From Actinomycetota bacterium (GTDB taxonomy: Bacteria > Actinomycetota > Actinomycetes > S36-B12): a stretch of DNA of 13,816 nucleotides. Below the pieces are notes generated by a model. It searched no databases, was not told the origin of the DNA, and saw nothing but the letters and a program-made list of their open reading frames with translations. Location of the stretch: positions 1 through 13,816 of the forward strand of contig JAQCBM010000020.1 in the NCBI GenBank assembly GCA_027729865.1. The letters run 5' to 3'. Made by a program: the position numbers and the translations under genes. Below are positions 1 to 5,599 of this stretch, in pieces. Within the stretch, counting starts at the first letter, position 1; each line of letters opens with the position of its first letter.

Positions 1-1
1 C

Positions 2-301
2 GGGTTCTACTCGTGGGTGACACTGCCCGACGGACTAGACGCCACGGCGATGTTGCCGCGCGCGATCGCGGAGTTGGTCGCCTACGTTCCCGGAACAGGT
101 TTCTACGTGGACGGCCAGGGCAGTTCGAATCTGCGGCTGTCCTACTGCTACCCGGACCCCGACCGCATCCGTGAAGGTGTGCGCCGGTTGGCATCGGTTG
201 TAGAAACCGAGTTGGAGATCGCACGCACCTTCGGCACTGCGTCGGGCACTGACGCTCCCGGTGCCGGCGAAGCCGCAACACCTGGACCGGACGTCGCGTG
301 A
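2..301 (+). CDS. PLP-dependent aminotransferase, C-terminal end (partial)
   Basis: The last 99 codons of a gene that begins before the window; the frame is open from base 2 (GFYSWVTLPDGLDA...). The motifs GFYSWVTLP, AYVPGTGFY and NLRLSYCYPDPDRIREGVRRL are typical of the small C-terminal domain of fold-type I aminotransferases of the 2-aminoadipate/MocR-like group, where the Arg of NLRLS binds the substrate carboxylate. The catalytic lysine lies upstream of the window, so substrate and any N-terminal DNA-binding domain cannot be judged. The final ~25 residues (Gly/Ala/Pro-rich) look like a disordered tail. Its stop codon overlaps the GTG start of the ligase gene (GTGA), so the two are probably co-translated. 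The family call is firm; the reaction is not. Confidence 0.85.
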   Translation, partial: GFYSWVTLPDGLDATAMLPRAIAELVAYVPGTGFYVDGQGSSNLRLSYCYPDPDRIREGVRRLASVVETELEIARTFGTASGTDAPGAGEAATPGPDVA

Positions 302-1257
302 TTACTCGCGTGAGCGGGCACTCGGCGCGCCAGATCCTGGTGCTGTCCGGTGGTCTGTCCCCTGAACGTGACGTGTCGTTGCGCTCGGGTCGTCGCGTTG
401 CTGAAGCGCTGAGAATCACGCGCCCGGACTGGGAAGTCACCGAAGCAGACGTCGACGCAGGGCTGCTGCCGTACCTACGCGAGCATCGTCCTGACTGCGT
501 GATCCCGCTGCTGCACGGAGCCGCAGGTGAGGACGGTGCGCTTCGAGATGTGTTGGAAACACTCGATATTTCCTTCGTTGGTTCCAACGCCGCCGCCAGC
601 CGGCTCGCCTTCGATAAGCCCGTTGCGTCGTCGTTGGTCTCGGGAACCGGGATCGCGGTTCCGGAGTTCGTGGTGCTGCCGCAGTCGGCGTTCCGGGAAC
701 TTGGTGCCCCGGCGGTGATGAAGGCTGTGGGAGATCGGATCGGCTTCCCACTCGTGGTGAAACCAACGCGCGGTGGAAGTGCGCTGGGTGTCTCAATCGT
801 CCGCGAGGAGCGCGACCTACCTGCGGCGATGGTCTCCGCCTTCTCCTACGGAGAGACCGCGATGATCCAACGCTTCATCGAGGGCACCGAGCTCGCAGTG
901 GGAGTGATCGACACCGAGGAAGGTCCACGCGTTCTTCCGGCCGTGGAGATCGTTCCCGAATCGGGCATCTACGACTACCACGCTCGCTATACCGCGGGCA
1001 CGACCGAATTCTTCTGTCCAGCGAGGGTGAACGACGACGTTGCATCCGCTGTGAGCGACGCTGCCCTCACTGCGCATTCCGCGCTCGGCCTCAGCGATCT
1101 CTCGCGAACCGATGTGATCGTCGATGCCGAAGGCACCGTGTGGTTCCTGGAAGTCAACGTCGCTCCAGGAATGACCGAGACCTCGCTGCTGCCCCAGGCG
1201 ATCGTTGCCGACGGTCTCTCGGTTGGCGAAGTCTTCACATCCCTCATTCAAGCTTGA
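298..1257 (+). CDS. ddl: D-alanine--D-alanine ligase-type ATP-grasp enzyme
   Basis: 319 aa, the usual length for Ddl, which joins two D-alanines with ATP for peptidoglycan precursors in the cytoplasm. The N-terminal domain has SGGLSPERDVSLRSG (E23, the D-Ala1 site glutamate) and LLHGAAGEDG. The ATP-grasp domain has PLVVKPTRGGSALGVS (K155, S161), YDYHARY (Y227), SRTDV (R270, D272) and FLEVNVAPGMTETSLLPQA (E285, N287). These match the E/S/Y and metal-binding residues of E. coli DdlB; the usual GSS is GSA here, but the first Ser is kept. The GTG start overlaps the preceding stop by 4 nt; a GTG at 310 is an alternative. A Ddl-like gene beside an aminotransferase and parB is common in actinobacteria, so this may be an extra Ddl copy beside a main one elsewhere. 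The 3' end overlaps the convergent HEPN gene by 14 nt. Confidence 0.88.
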   Translation: MITRVSGHSARQILVLSGGLSPERDVSLRSGRRVAEALRITRPDWEVTEADVDAGLLPYLREHRPDCVIPLLHGAAGEDGALRDVLETLDISFVGSNAAASRLAFDKPVASSLVSGTGIAVPEFVVLPQSAFRELGAPAVMKAVGDRIGFPLVVKPTRGGSALGVSIVREERDLPAAMVSAFSYGETAMIQRFIEGTELAVGVIDTEEGPRVLPAVEIVPESGIYDYHARYTAGTTEFFCPARVNDDVASAVSDAALTAHSALGLSDLSRTDVIVDAEGTVWFLEVNVAPGMTETSLLPQAIVADGLSVGEVFTSLIQA

Positions 1258-1660
1258 GCCGGGCAACAGCCTCGTTCGCACGGGTGATCAGTCGATCCAT
1301 GCTGCGAATCATGCGTGTGAGCGTGTCCCGGTCTACAGGACTTACTCCGTAATGGGCGTGCGCCTTGTCCTTGATGAGTACCACGAGGTCCCGAGCAGCT
1401 TCTGTATCGAATTCCCTAAGAAGCTCAACCGCATCACTATGGTTGGTCGATCCTGATCGAAGGCCCAGATGGATGATGCACAGAACATCCGAGGCAGCGA
1501 TGGCGGCCAAGACGGCATTACCCGCCGAGACACTCCTGGATGCGTGTTCGACACTGTGGAGTTCCGCCTTTGCAACACGGGCATAGGCATGGGCTAGTGC
1601 GATTCGGGCAGGAACATGGGCGGTGGATGTCTCCACGACTCTGCCTGTCTTGCGATTCAC
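1244..1660 (-). CDS. HEPN-domain protein, putative RNase toxin of a HEPN/MNT pair
   Basis: 138 aa, mostly helical. The segment LGLRSGSTNHSDAVELL contains R68-x5-H74, matching the R-x4-6-H motif of HEPN ribonucleases. A second conserved-looking stretch, LIKDKAHAHYG (K97 to G105), resembles small actinobacterial HEPN proteins; Y104 could be a modification site, but the exact RX4HXY motif of type VII HepT toxins is not present. The GTG start directly follows the TGA of the nucleotidyltransferase gene (no gap), so translation is surely coupled; an internal GTG about 8 codons later is an alternative. Known HEPN/MNT pairs act as toxin plus nucleotidyltransferase antitoxin that AMPylates the toxin; that role is inferred here. 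Its last 14 nt overlap the convergent ligase gene. Base composition is more AT-rich than the flanks. Confidence 0.75.
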   Translation of the reverse strand: MNRKTGRVVETSTAHVPARIALAHAYARVAKAELHSVEHASRSVSAGNAVLAAIAASDVLCIIHLGLRSGSTNHSDAVELLREFDTEAARDLVVLIKDKAHAHYGVSPVDRDTLTRMIRSMDRLITRANEAVARLKLE

Positions 1661-2278
1661 TCATTCAGTGTTGAATGTCGCTTCGACGATCGTCAAGTAC
1701 TCGCCAAAGATGTGGATACCGTCTCTGTGGATTTCGGTTACAACTGGATCGTTCTGATGCATCATGTTGTGCCACGTTTTGACCGGGTAATCGAGAAACT
1801 GAATTGGATTGCCGATTTTGGTCTGCAAAGTTTCGGAAGCGAGTTGAAGTTGGTCGGACCAGGTGTCGAGATCGTCTACATCGACAATGACGAGAAGATC
1901 GATGTCGCTAGTCACGGAGCCGTCGCCCCGAGCAAATGATCCGAACGTCGTTACGTTCAGAGGAACCAGAGGCCACTTCTCGACTTCCGCGACTATGCAT
2001 TTCATGATGGCTGCTCGAGCAGAAGCCAAGTTCACGAGGCTTGCCGTCATGATGTGTTCGTGATTGAGGGAACACATGAGTGCGCGGCCGGCGTGTAGTT
2101 GTGTGACAACGCCCCGATCCGCCCAGAAGGTCACCCAGTAGTGAGTCCGTGCAAGGGAAACACCGGAGATCCGCGCGAGTTGTCTGATGGTGACGCCACC
2201 TGAGACTTGCGCCAGTGCGGCCAGGAGCCGGGCGGGCACCTGGGCAAGCCCGACATCGCTCGGATCACCAAGGTTCAT
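1661..2278 (-). CDS. Nucleotidyltransferase with N-terminal winged helix, putative MNT antitoxin
   Basis: 205 aa. Residues ~15-72 form a helix-turn-helix/winged-helix segment (TIRQLARISGVSLARTHYWVTFWADRG), followed by a minimal nucleotidyltransferase domain with the polymerase-beta signature G113-S114-x10-D125-x-D127 (GSFARGDGSVTSDIDLLVI) and a later acidic candidate at D163 (IQFLDY). The family transfers nucleotides, and in type VII toxin-antitoxin pairs the MNT protein AMPylates and silences its HEPN partner. The fused DNA-binding domain suggests that this antitoxin also represses its own operon, through the palindrome at 2293-2326. The ATG start lies 14 nt inside of that site and has a modest GAGG-type ribosome site. 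Hand count of 1741-1860 gives about 47-48% GC, below the roughly 60-65% of neighbouring core genes, which hints at acquisition by transfer. Confidence 0.78.
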   Translation of the reverse strand: MNLGDPSDVGLAQVPARLLAALAQVSGGVTIRQLARISGVSLARTHYWVTFWADRGVVTQLHAGRALMCSLNHEHIMTASLVNLASARAAIMKCIVAEVEKWPLVPLNVTTFGSFARGDGSVTSDIDLLVIVDVDDLDTWSDQLQLASETLQTKIGNPIQFLDYPVKTWHNMMHQNDPVVTEIHRDGIHIFGEYLTIVEATFNTE

Positions 2279-2292
2279 GACCGCCTCATCGT

Positions 2293-2326
2293 TCGGATAA
2301 CTAGATCATATGTACTAGTTTTCCGA
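2293..2326 (-). promoter_or_regulatory. Extended palindrome, likely operator/promoter of the HEPN/MNT operon
   Basis: A 34-bp dyad centred between 2309 and 2310. The left half is TCGGATAACTAGATCAT and the right half ATGTACTAGTTTTCCGA; 14 of 17 base pairs are complementary (mismatched pairs at 2298/2321, 2305/2314 and 2306/2313). The inner 22 bp (2299-2320) carry AACTAG...CTAGTT around CATATG. It sits in the 65-bp gap between the parB stop and the nucleotidyltransferase start. A -10-like TATGAT on the minus strand (2310 to 2305) lies inside it, so a bound repressor would block transcription. No convincing -35 is seen. The winged-helix domain encoded just downstream is the obvious candidate ligand; this is inference. 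Confidence 0.6.
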
Positions 2327-2343
2327 TCATAGACGAAGGGCGA

Positions 2344-3354
2344 TCAATCGATCAGATCGACGATCCTGCGTAGATCCTCAGCATCGGCGAACTCGATCAC
2401 CAGGGCACCTCGCGCATTGCTGCGGCCCAGCCCACTCACGCTGACCCGGGTGTCGAGTTGCTCCGCAACCCGACTGGACAGTTCGCTGACGAGATCCTCG
2501 AGCTCGTCACTTCGCTTGGTGCGCTTGCGTTCTTTGCGCTCGCGCGCCTTGCCATCCACATCACCGAGGGTGATGAGTTCCTCAACAGATCGAACACTCA
2601 AGCCTTCGGCGATGATGCGCTGAGCCATCGATTCCATCTGCTCGGGTGTGGACAGAGACAACAGTGCGCGGGCGTGGCCGGCGCTGATCACGCCAGCCGC
2701 CACCTTGGTCTGGACGGTTGTGGGCAGTTTCAACAATCGAAGTGTGTTCGTGACTTGCGGACGCGAGCGACCGATACGACCCGCGAGTTCTTCCTGGGTG
2801 CAGCCGAAGTCCGCCAGCATCTGCGAATAGGCGGCGGCTTCTTCGAGTGGATTCAGATCCGCGCGATGCAGATTCTCCAGCAGCGCATCGCGCAGCATGT
2901 CGGCGTCGTCGGTAGTGCGGATGATCGCCGGGATGGTCGACAGTCCAGCTTCCTTGCTCGCGCGAAGGCGTCGTTCACCTGCAATCAGTTCGTAGTTGCC
3001 TCCATCCAGTGGCCGCACGACGATCGGCTGCAAGAGGCCGATCTCCTTGATAGAGAACGTCAGTTCGGCGAGCGCGTCTTCGTCGAAAACTTGCCGTGGT
3101 TGCTGAGGATTCGGGCGCACCGAGTCCACGTCGATCTCCGCGTAACGCGCCACATCAGAGGAGATGACAGCCGGTGCGGAGACGTCTGCTCGAGGTGACG
3201 TGGGTGCTGAAGCTTTGGTGGCCTTCTTCGCTGGCTCCTTCGATCCTGCCCTAGACGCTGCCCTAGACGCTGCCTCAGATGCCGCCTTAGTTGCTGGCGC
3301 ATCAGACGTGGGGATCAGTGCACCTAGTCCTTTGCCGAGTCCTCGCTTAGCCAT
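2344..3354 (-). CDS. parB: Chromosome-partitioning protein ParB (CTPase, parS-binding)
   Basis: 336 aa. The ATG at 3354 begins MAKRGLGKGLGALIP, the typical actinobacterial ParB N-terminus (ParA-contacting), and overlaps the parA stop by 8 nt; the frame stays open to 3480 but the upstream part is parA antiframe. Residues 20-65 are an Ala/Ser/Lys-rich linker with tetrapeptide repeats. The ParB/Srx CTP-binding domain follows: IGLLQPIVVRP (105-115), GERRLRA (126-132) and ENLHRADLNPLEEA (160-173). The parS-reading HTH is TQEELAGRIGRSRPQVTNTLRLL (~186-208), then ISAGHARALL. A charged linker (268-285) leads to the C-terminal dimerisation domain (~286-336). It spreads as a CTP-gated clamp from parS, works with ParA, and recruits SMC. 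The two parS-like sites of this window lie 0.9 and 1.7 kb away. Confidence 0.97.
   Translation of the reverse strand: MAKRGLGKGLGALIPTSDAPATKAASEAASRAASRAGSKEPAKKATKASAPTSPRADVSAPAVISSDVARYAEIDVDSVRPNPQQPRQVFDEDALAELTFSIKEIGLLQPIVVRPLDGGNYELIAGERRLRASKEAGLSTIPAIIRTTDDADMLRDALLENLHRADLNPLEEAAAYSQMLADFGCTQEELAGRIGRSRPQVTNTLRLLKLPTTVQTKVAAGVISAGHARALLSLSTPEQMESMAQRIIAEGLSVRSVEELITLGDVDGKARERKERKRTKRSDELEDLVSELSSRVAEQLDTRVSVSGLGRSNARGALVIEFADAEDLRRIVDLID
3248..3295 (-). repeat. 12-bp tandem repeat inside parB (A-S-R-A linker)
   Basis: Four 12-bp units on the plus strand: gccctagacgct (3248-3259), an exact copy (3260-3271), then the diverged gcctcagatgcc (3272-3283) and gccttagttgct (3284-3295). 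On the coding strand they give the tetrapeptides ATKA, ASEA, ASRA, ASRA (ParB residues 21-36), in the disordered linker between the ParA-binding N-terminus and the CTPase domain. The two identical units suggest recent slippage. Confidence 0.8.
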
Positions 3355-4177
3355 TGCTTGCTCCTTGTGCGCTTGGTGCGGATTCCTCGGTTGCGGAGAT
3401 CGCATCGAGTTGCTCGGCAACTTCGCGATACGCAATGGCGCCGGAACTGGTGGGGTCGTAGGTGACAACCGTTTGTGCATGCGACGGTGCTTCGGATACT
3501 CGCACCGAACGAGGCACCACCGTGTCGAGTACTCGTGCGCCGAAATGGGTACGAACCTCGTGCACGACTTGGGAAGCCAAACGCGTGCGCCCGTCGTACA
3601 TCGTCAACACGATCGCGCTGACGTGAAGGTCCGGGTTGAGATGACCGGCCACCATGTCCACAGTGCGTAGTAACTGCGAGAGCCCTTCGAGGGCGTAGTA
3701 CTCGCACTGAATCGGCAGCAGGACTTCTCGAGCAGCTACCAGGCCGTTCAAGGTGAGCAGGCCAAGACTCGGCGGACAATCGATGAGGACGTAGTCGAGT
3801 GGGGTGCCGGCCGCATCCTGTTCGGCTACGTACGAGTCGATCGCTGCGCGTAGGCGGTACTCGCGATCCTCACTGGCCACGAGCTCGATCTCGGCGCCCG
3901 CGAGGTCAATGGTTGCGGGAGCGCCGATGAGCCCGGGAATATCACCACATTCTTGGATAATATGTGACAAAGAGGTTGAATCAGACAGAACGTCGTAGAC
4001 GTCTGGGGTGCCTTCCCCATGCTCAATCCCCAGAGCTGTGGACGCATTACCTTGGGGGTCGAGGTCGATCACAAGCACGCGCTTGCCCAGCATCGCCAGG
4101 GCGCCTGCGACGTTCACGGTTGTGGTGGTTTTCCCCACTCCACCCTTCTGGTTGGCGACGGTGAGAATCCTGGTCAC
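3347..4177 (-). CDS. parA: Chromosome-partitioning ATPase ParA (Soj family)
   Basis: 276 aa. It carries the deviant Walker A box KGGVGKTT (residues 11-18), the switch segment DLDPQGNAST (38-47) and Walker B VLIDCPPSLG (130-139, D133). The family forms ATP-dependent dimers on nucleoid DNA and moves ParB-parS complexes. I chose GTG 4177 because a strong GGAGG lies 7 nt upstream and the protein then begins TRILTVANQKGG; the frame is open to 4267, but that stretch crosses a parS-like site and repeats and looks noncoding. The 3' end overlaps parB by 8 nt. The 204-bp gap to rsmG holds the parS-like site at 4240 and short repeats, and could hold a separate promoter, which I could not identify. Confidence 0.96.
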   Translation of the reverse strand: MTRILTVANQKGGVGKTTTTVNVAGALAMLGKRVLVIDLDPQGNASTALGIEHGEGTPDVYDVLSDSTSLSHIIQECGDIPGLIGAPATIDLAGAEIELVASEDREYRLRAAIDSYVAEQDAAGTPLDYVLIDCPPSLGLLTLNGLVAAREVLLPIQCEYYALEGLSQLLRTVDMVAGHLNPDLHVSAIVLTMYDGRTRLASQVVHEVRTHFGARVLDTVVPRSVRVSEAPSHAQTVVTYDPTSSGAIAYREVAEQLDAISATEESAPSAQGASNG

Positions 4178-4200
4178 CGGGCCGCCTCCACAGTGGCTGC

Positions 4201-4284
4201 GGGCCAACCCAGCCCACTCGGGTGGCCTGGTTCGGGAGATGTTTCCCGTGAAACATCGGTGGGCCAACCGAGTCCGCTGGGGTG
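4201..4284. repeat. Imperfect 24-bp direct repeat flanking a parS-like site
   Basis: gggccaacccagcccact... at 4201-4224 recurs as gggccaaccgagtccgct... at 4261-4284, exactly 60 bp apart, with 19 of 24 positions equal by my count. The two copies bracket the parS-like site at 4240-4255 in the parA leader. Confidence 0.6.
4240..4255 (-). promoter_or_regulatory. parS-like ParB-binding site 1 (upstream of parA)
   Basis: The minus strand reads TGTTTCACGGGAAACA, which differs from the consensus TGTTTCACGTGAAACA at one base (T to G in the centre). It lies 63 bp upstream of the chosen parA start, the usual place for a parS in the parAB region. ParB binding here would nucleate the partition complex and might also regulate parAB. 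Confidence 0.9.
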
Positions 4285-4311
4285 TGGCGTGGATTCGTGT
4301 GGCGTGGATTG
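4282..4311. repeat. 15-bp tandem duplication in the parA-rsmG gap
   Basis: gtgtggcgtggatt occurs at 4282-4295 and again at 4297-4310, a 15-bp period. It lies in noncoding DNA between rsmG and parA. I see no known protein-binding motif in it. Confidence 0.75.
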
Positions 4312-4381
4312 ATGGGGCTTTGGGTGATCACTCACGGTCGTCATTGTGCCGCAATGGGTTGACTGCCTCTACCGGCGATCT

Positions 4382-5050
4382 CTACTTGCCATCTTTGCGG
4401 GCCGTCACCACAGTGGTCGGTGGCTCCACAACCCCGTGTCCCACCTGGATAACGTCTACTTCAATCAGCCCGAGTGAGGCGAGTTCTTGGCTGTCTCGCC
4501 CCACTTCCTCGGCTGCCGATTCGCCCTTGAGTGCCAGGAGAACTCCACCCGGTGCCAGCAGTGGTGCACCCCAGGCCGCCAAGGTCCCCAGTGGGGCGAC
4601 GGCTCGTGCGGTGACGACGTCCATCTGCCCTGGGCGCGCCGACTTCGGACCCCCTGCCACCGACTCGGCGCGATCACGGACCACTGTCACACGGTCACTC
4701 AGATCCAGGCTATGCAGGCATTCGGTCAGGAAGGTGGCCCGGCGAAGCAGAGATTCGATGAGTACGACTGTGAGGTCCGGGCGAACCAGAGCCCAGACCA
4801 AACCCGGTAGTCCAGCCCCCGAACCGATGTCCGCCACCGTCGCACCCGACGGCAAGAGATCCACGGCCGGATCAGCCACTACAGCGCAATTGAGTATGTG
4901 GCGGTCCCAGATCCGGGGTGCTTCACGCGGTCCCAACAGTCCGCGCTCGATGCCGGGCCCCACCAAGATCTCCGCGTAACGAGTCAGGCCGGCCTCGAAC
5001 GGCAGCATCCAGTCCGGGAGCGGTGGGGTCATGCCCGAGCCATGTTTCAC
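4382..5050 (-). CDS. rsmG: 16S rRNA (guanine527-N7)-methyltransferase RsmG (GidB)
   Basis: 222 aa from GTG 5050, or 216 aa from ATG 5032. It uses S-adenosylmethionine to methylate N7 of G527 in 16S rRNA; in other bacteria its loss gives low-level streptomycin resistance. Counted from the ATG, motifs are PREAPRIWDRHILNCAVV (35-52), the SAM-binding VADIGSGAGLPG (66-77), IESLLRRATFL (92-102) and VVTARAVAPL (139-148). No clear ribosome site precedes either start. In many actinobacteria rsmG begins within parS as MFHVKH; here that frame reads ACG TTT CCC GTG AAA CAT, so the ancestral ATG seems lost and GTG 5050 (V-K-H) is its in-frame remnant. Spacing to jag is 24 nt, so it belongs to the rpmH-to-rsmG run. 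Confidence 0.94.
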   Translation of the reverse strand: MKHGSGMTPPLPDWMLPFEAGLTRYAEILVGPGIERGLLGPREAPRIWDRHILNCAVVADPAVDLLPSGATVADIGSGAGLPGLVWALVRPDLTVVLIESLLRRATFLTECLHSLDLSDRVTVVRDRAESVAGGPKSARPGQMDVVTARAVAPLGTLAAWGAPLLAPGGVLLALKGESAAEEVGRDSQELASLGLIEVDVIQVGHGVVEPPTTVVTARKDGK

Positions 5051-5058
5051 GGGAAACG
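5043..5058 (+). promoter_or_regulatory. parS-like ParB-binding site 2 (at the rsmG start)
   Basis: TGTTTCACGGGAAACG on the plus strand: two differences from TGTTTCACGTGAAACA, the central T to G and the last base. The inner 14 bp (GTTTCACGGGAAAC) are identical to those of the site at 4240-4255, but in the opposite orientation. It spans the GTG start of rsmG and lies in the jag-rsmG gap. Confidence 0.82.
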
Positions 5059-5074
5059 TTCGACTGGTTTCGGT

Positions 5075-5566
5075 CTACGAGACGCGAATGACGACCCTGC
5101 GGTCCGGCTCCTCGCCCGAGGACTCGCTGACCAGACCTGCCGCGGCAACGACGTCGTGCACCACCTTGCGTTCGAAGGCGTTCATCGGAGCCATGGTCAC
5201 CGGGGCAGCAGTGCGCTGGGCCTCAGCGATAGCCGTCTGAGCTGTCTCCTCAAGTGCCTTGCGCTGACCGGCGCGGAAGCCGGCGATATCGACCATCAGC
5301 CGGGAACGCTCCCCGGTCTCCCGTGCCGCCGCCAACCGGGTCAGCTCCTGCAGGGCGTTCAACACCTCGCCGTCGTCGCCAACCAGATGCTGCAAGTCAC
5401 CTTCGTTAACCGCGATCACCGAGACCTGGGTGCGCTCACCTTCCATGTCGATGTCGATATCGCCATCGGCGTCGATGATGTCCAGCAGGCCTTCCAGATA
5501 ATCCGCCGCCGCTTCTCCTTCGGTTTCGGTCGAGGGTTCGGCAGTGGTGGTCTCGTCGTCGCTCAC
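5075..5566 (-). CDS. khpB: Jag/KhpB, KH-R3H RNA-binding protein
   Basis: 163 aa with a short acidic N-terminus (residues 1-40). A KH domain follows (~45-100: LVGDDGEVLNALQELTRLAA, ERSRLMVDIAGFR), then an R3H domain with F131-E-R133-K-V-V-H137 in MNAFERKVVHDVVA. The family (Jag, SpoIIIJ-associated, EloR/KhpB in streptococci) binds RNA and influences cell elongation, and its gene usually sits next to yidC, as here (33-nt gap). The GTG start has a GGAG site just upstream. Unusual: the RNA-gripping GxxG loop (63-66) reads GDDG, the same change used experimentally to abolish RNA binding in other KH domains. RNA binding may therefore rest on the R3H domain alone. Confidence 0.93.
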   Translation of the reverse strand: MSDDETTTAEPSTETEGEAAADYLEGLLDIIDADGDIDIDMEGERTQVSVIAVNEGDLQHLVGDDGEVLNALQELTRLAAARETGERSRLMVDIAGFRAGQRKALEETAQTAIAEAQRTAAPVTMAPMNAFERKVVHDVVAAAGLVSESSGEEPDRRVVIRVS

Positions 5567-5599
5567 GTTGTCTCCAGATCCAGCGGTTCTACTCGACCG

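Noticed and set aside
2458..3198. Plus-strand open frame of 246 codons
   Set aside because: Antisense to the conserved body of parB; no recognisable motif.
3355..3480. N-terminal extension of ParB
   Set aside because: It overlaps the end of parA in another frame, and the family starts at MAKRGLGKGLGALIP.
4178..4267. N-terminal extension of ParA
   Set aside because: It would translate across the parS-like site and repeats; a GGAGG precedes GTG 4177.
4008..4979. Plus-strand open frame of 323 codons
   Set aside because: Antisense shadow of parA and rsmG; Ser/Arg/Pro-rich, typical of a high-GC shadow.
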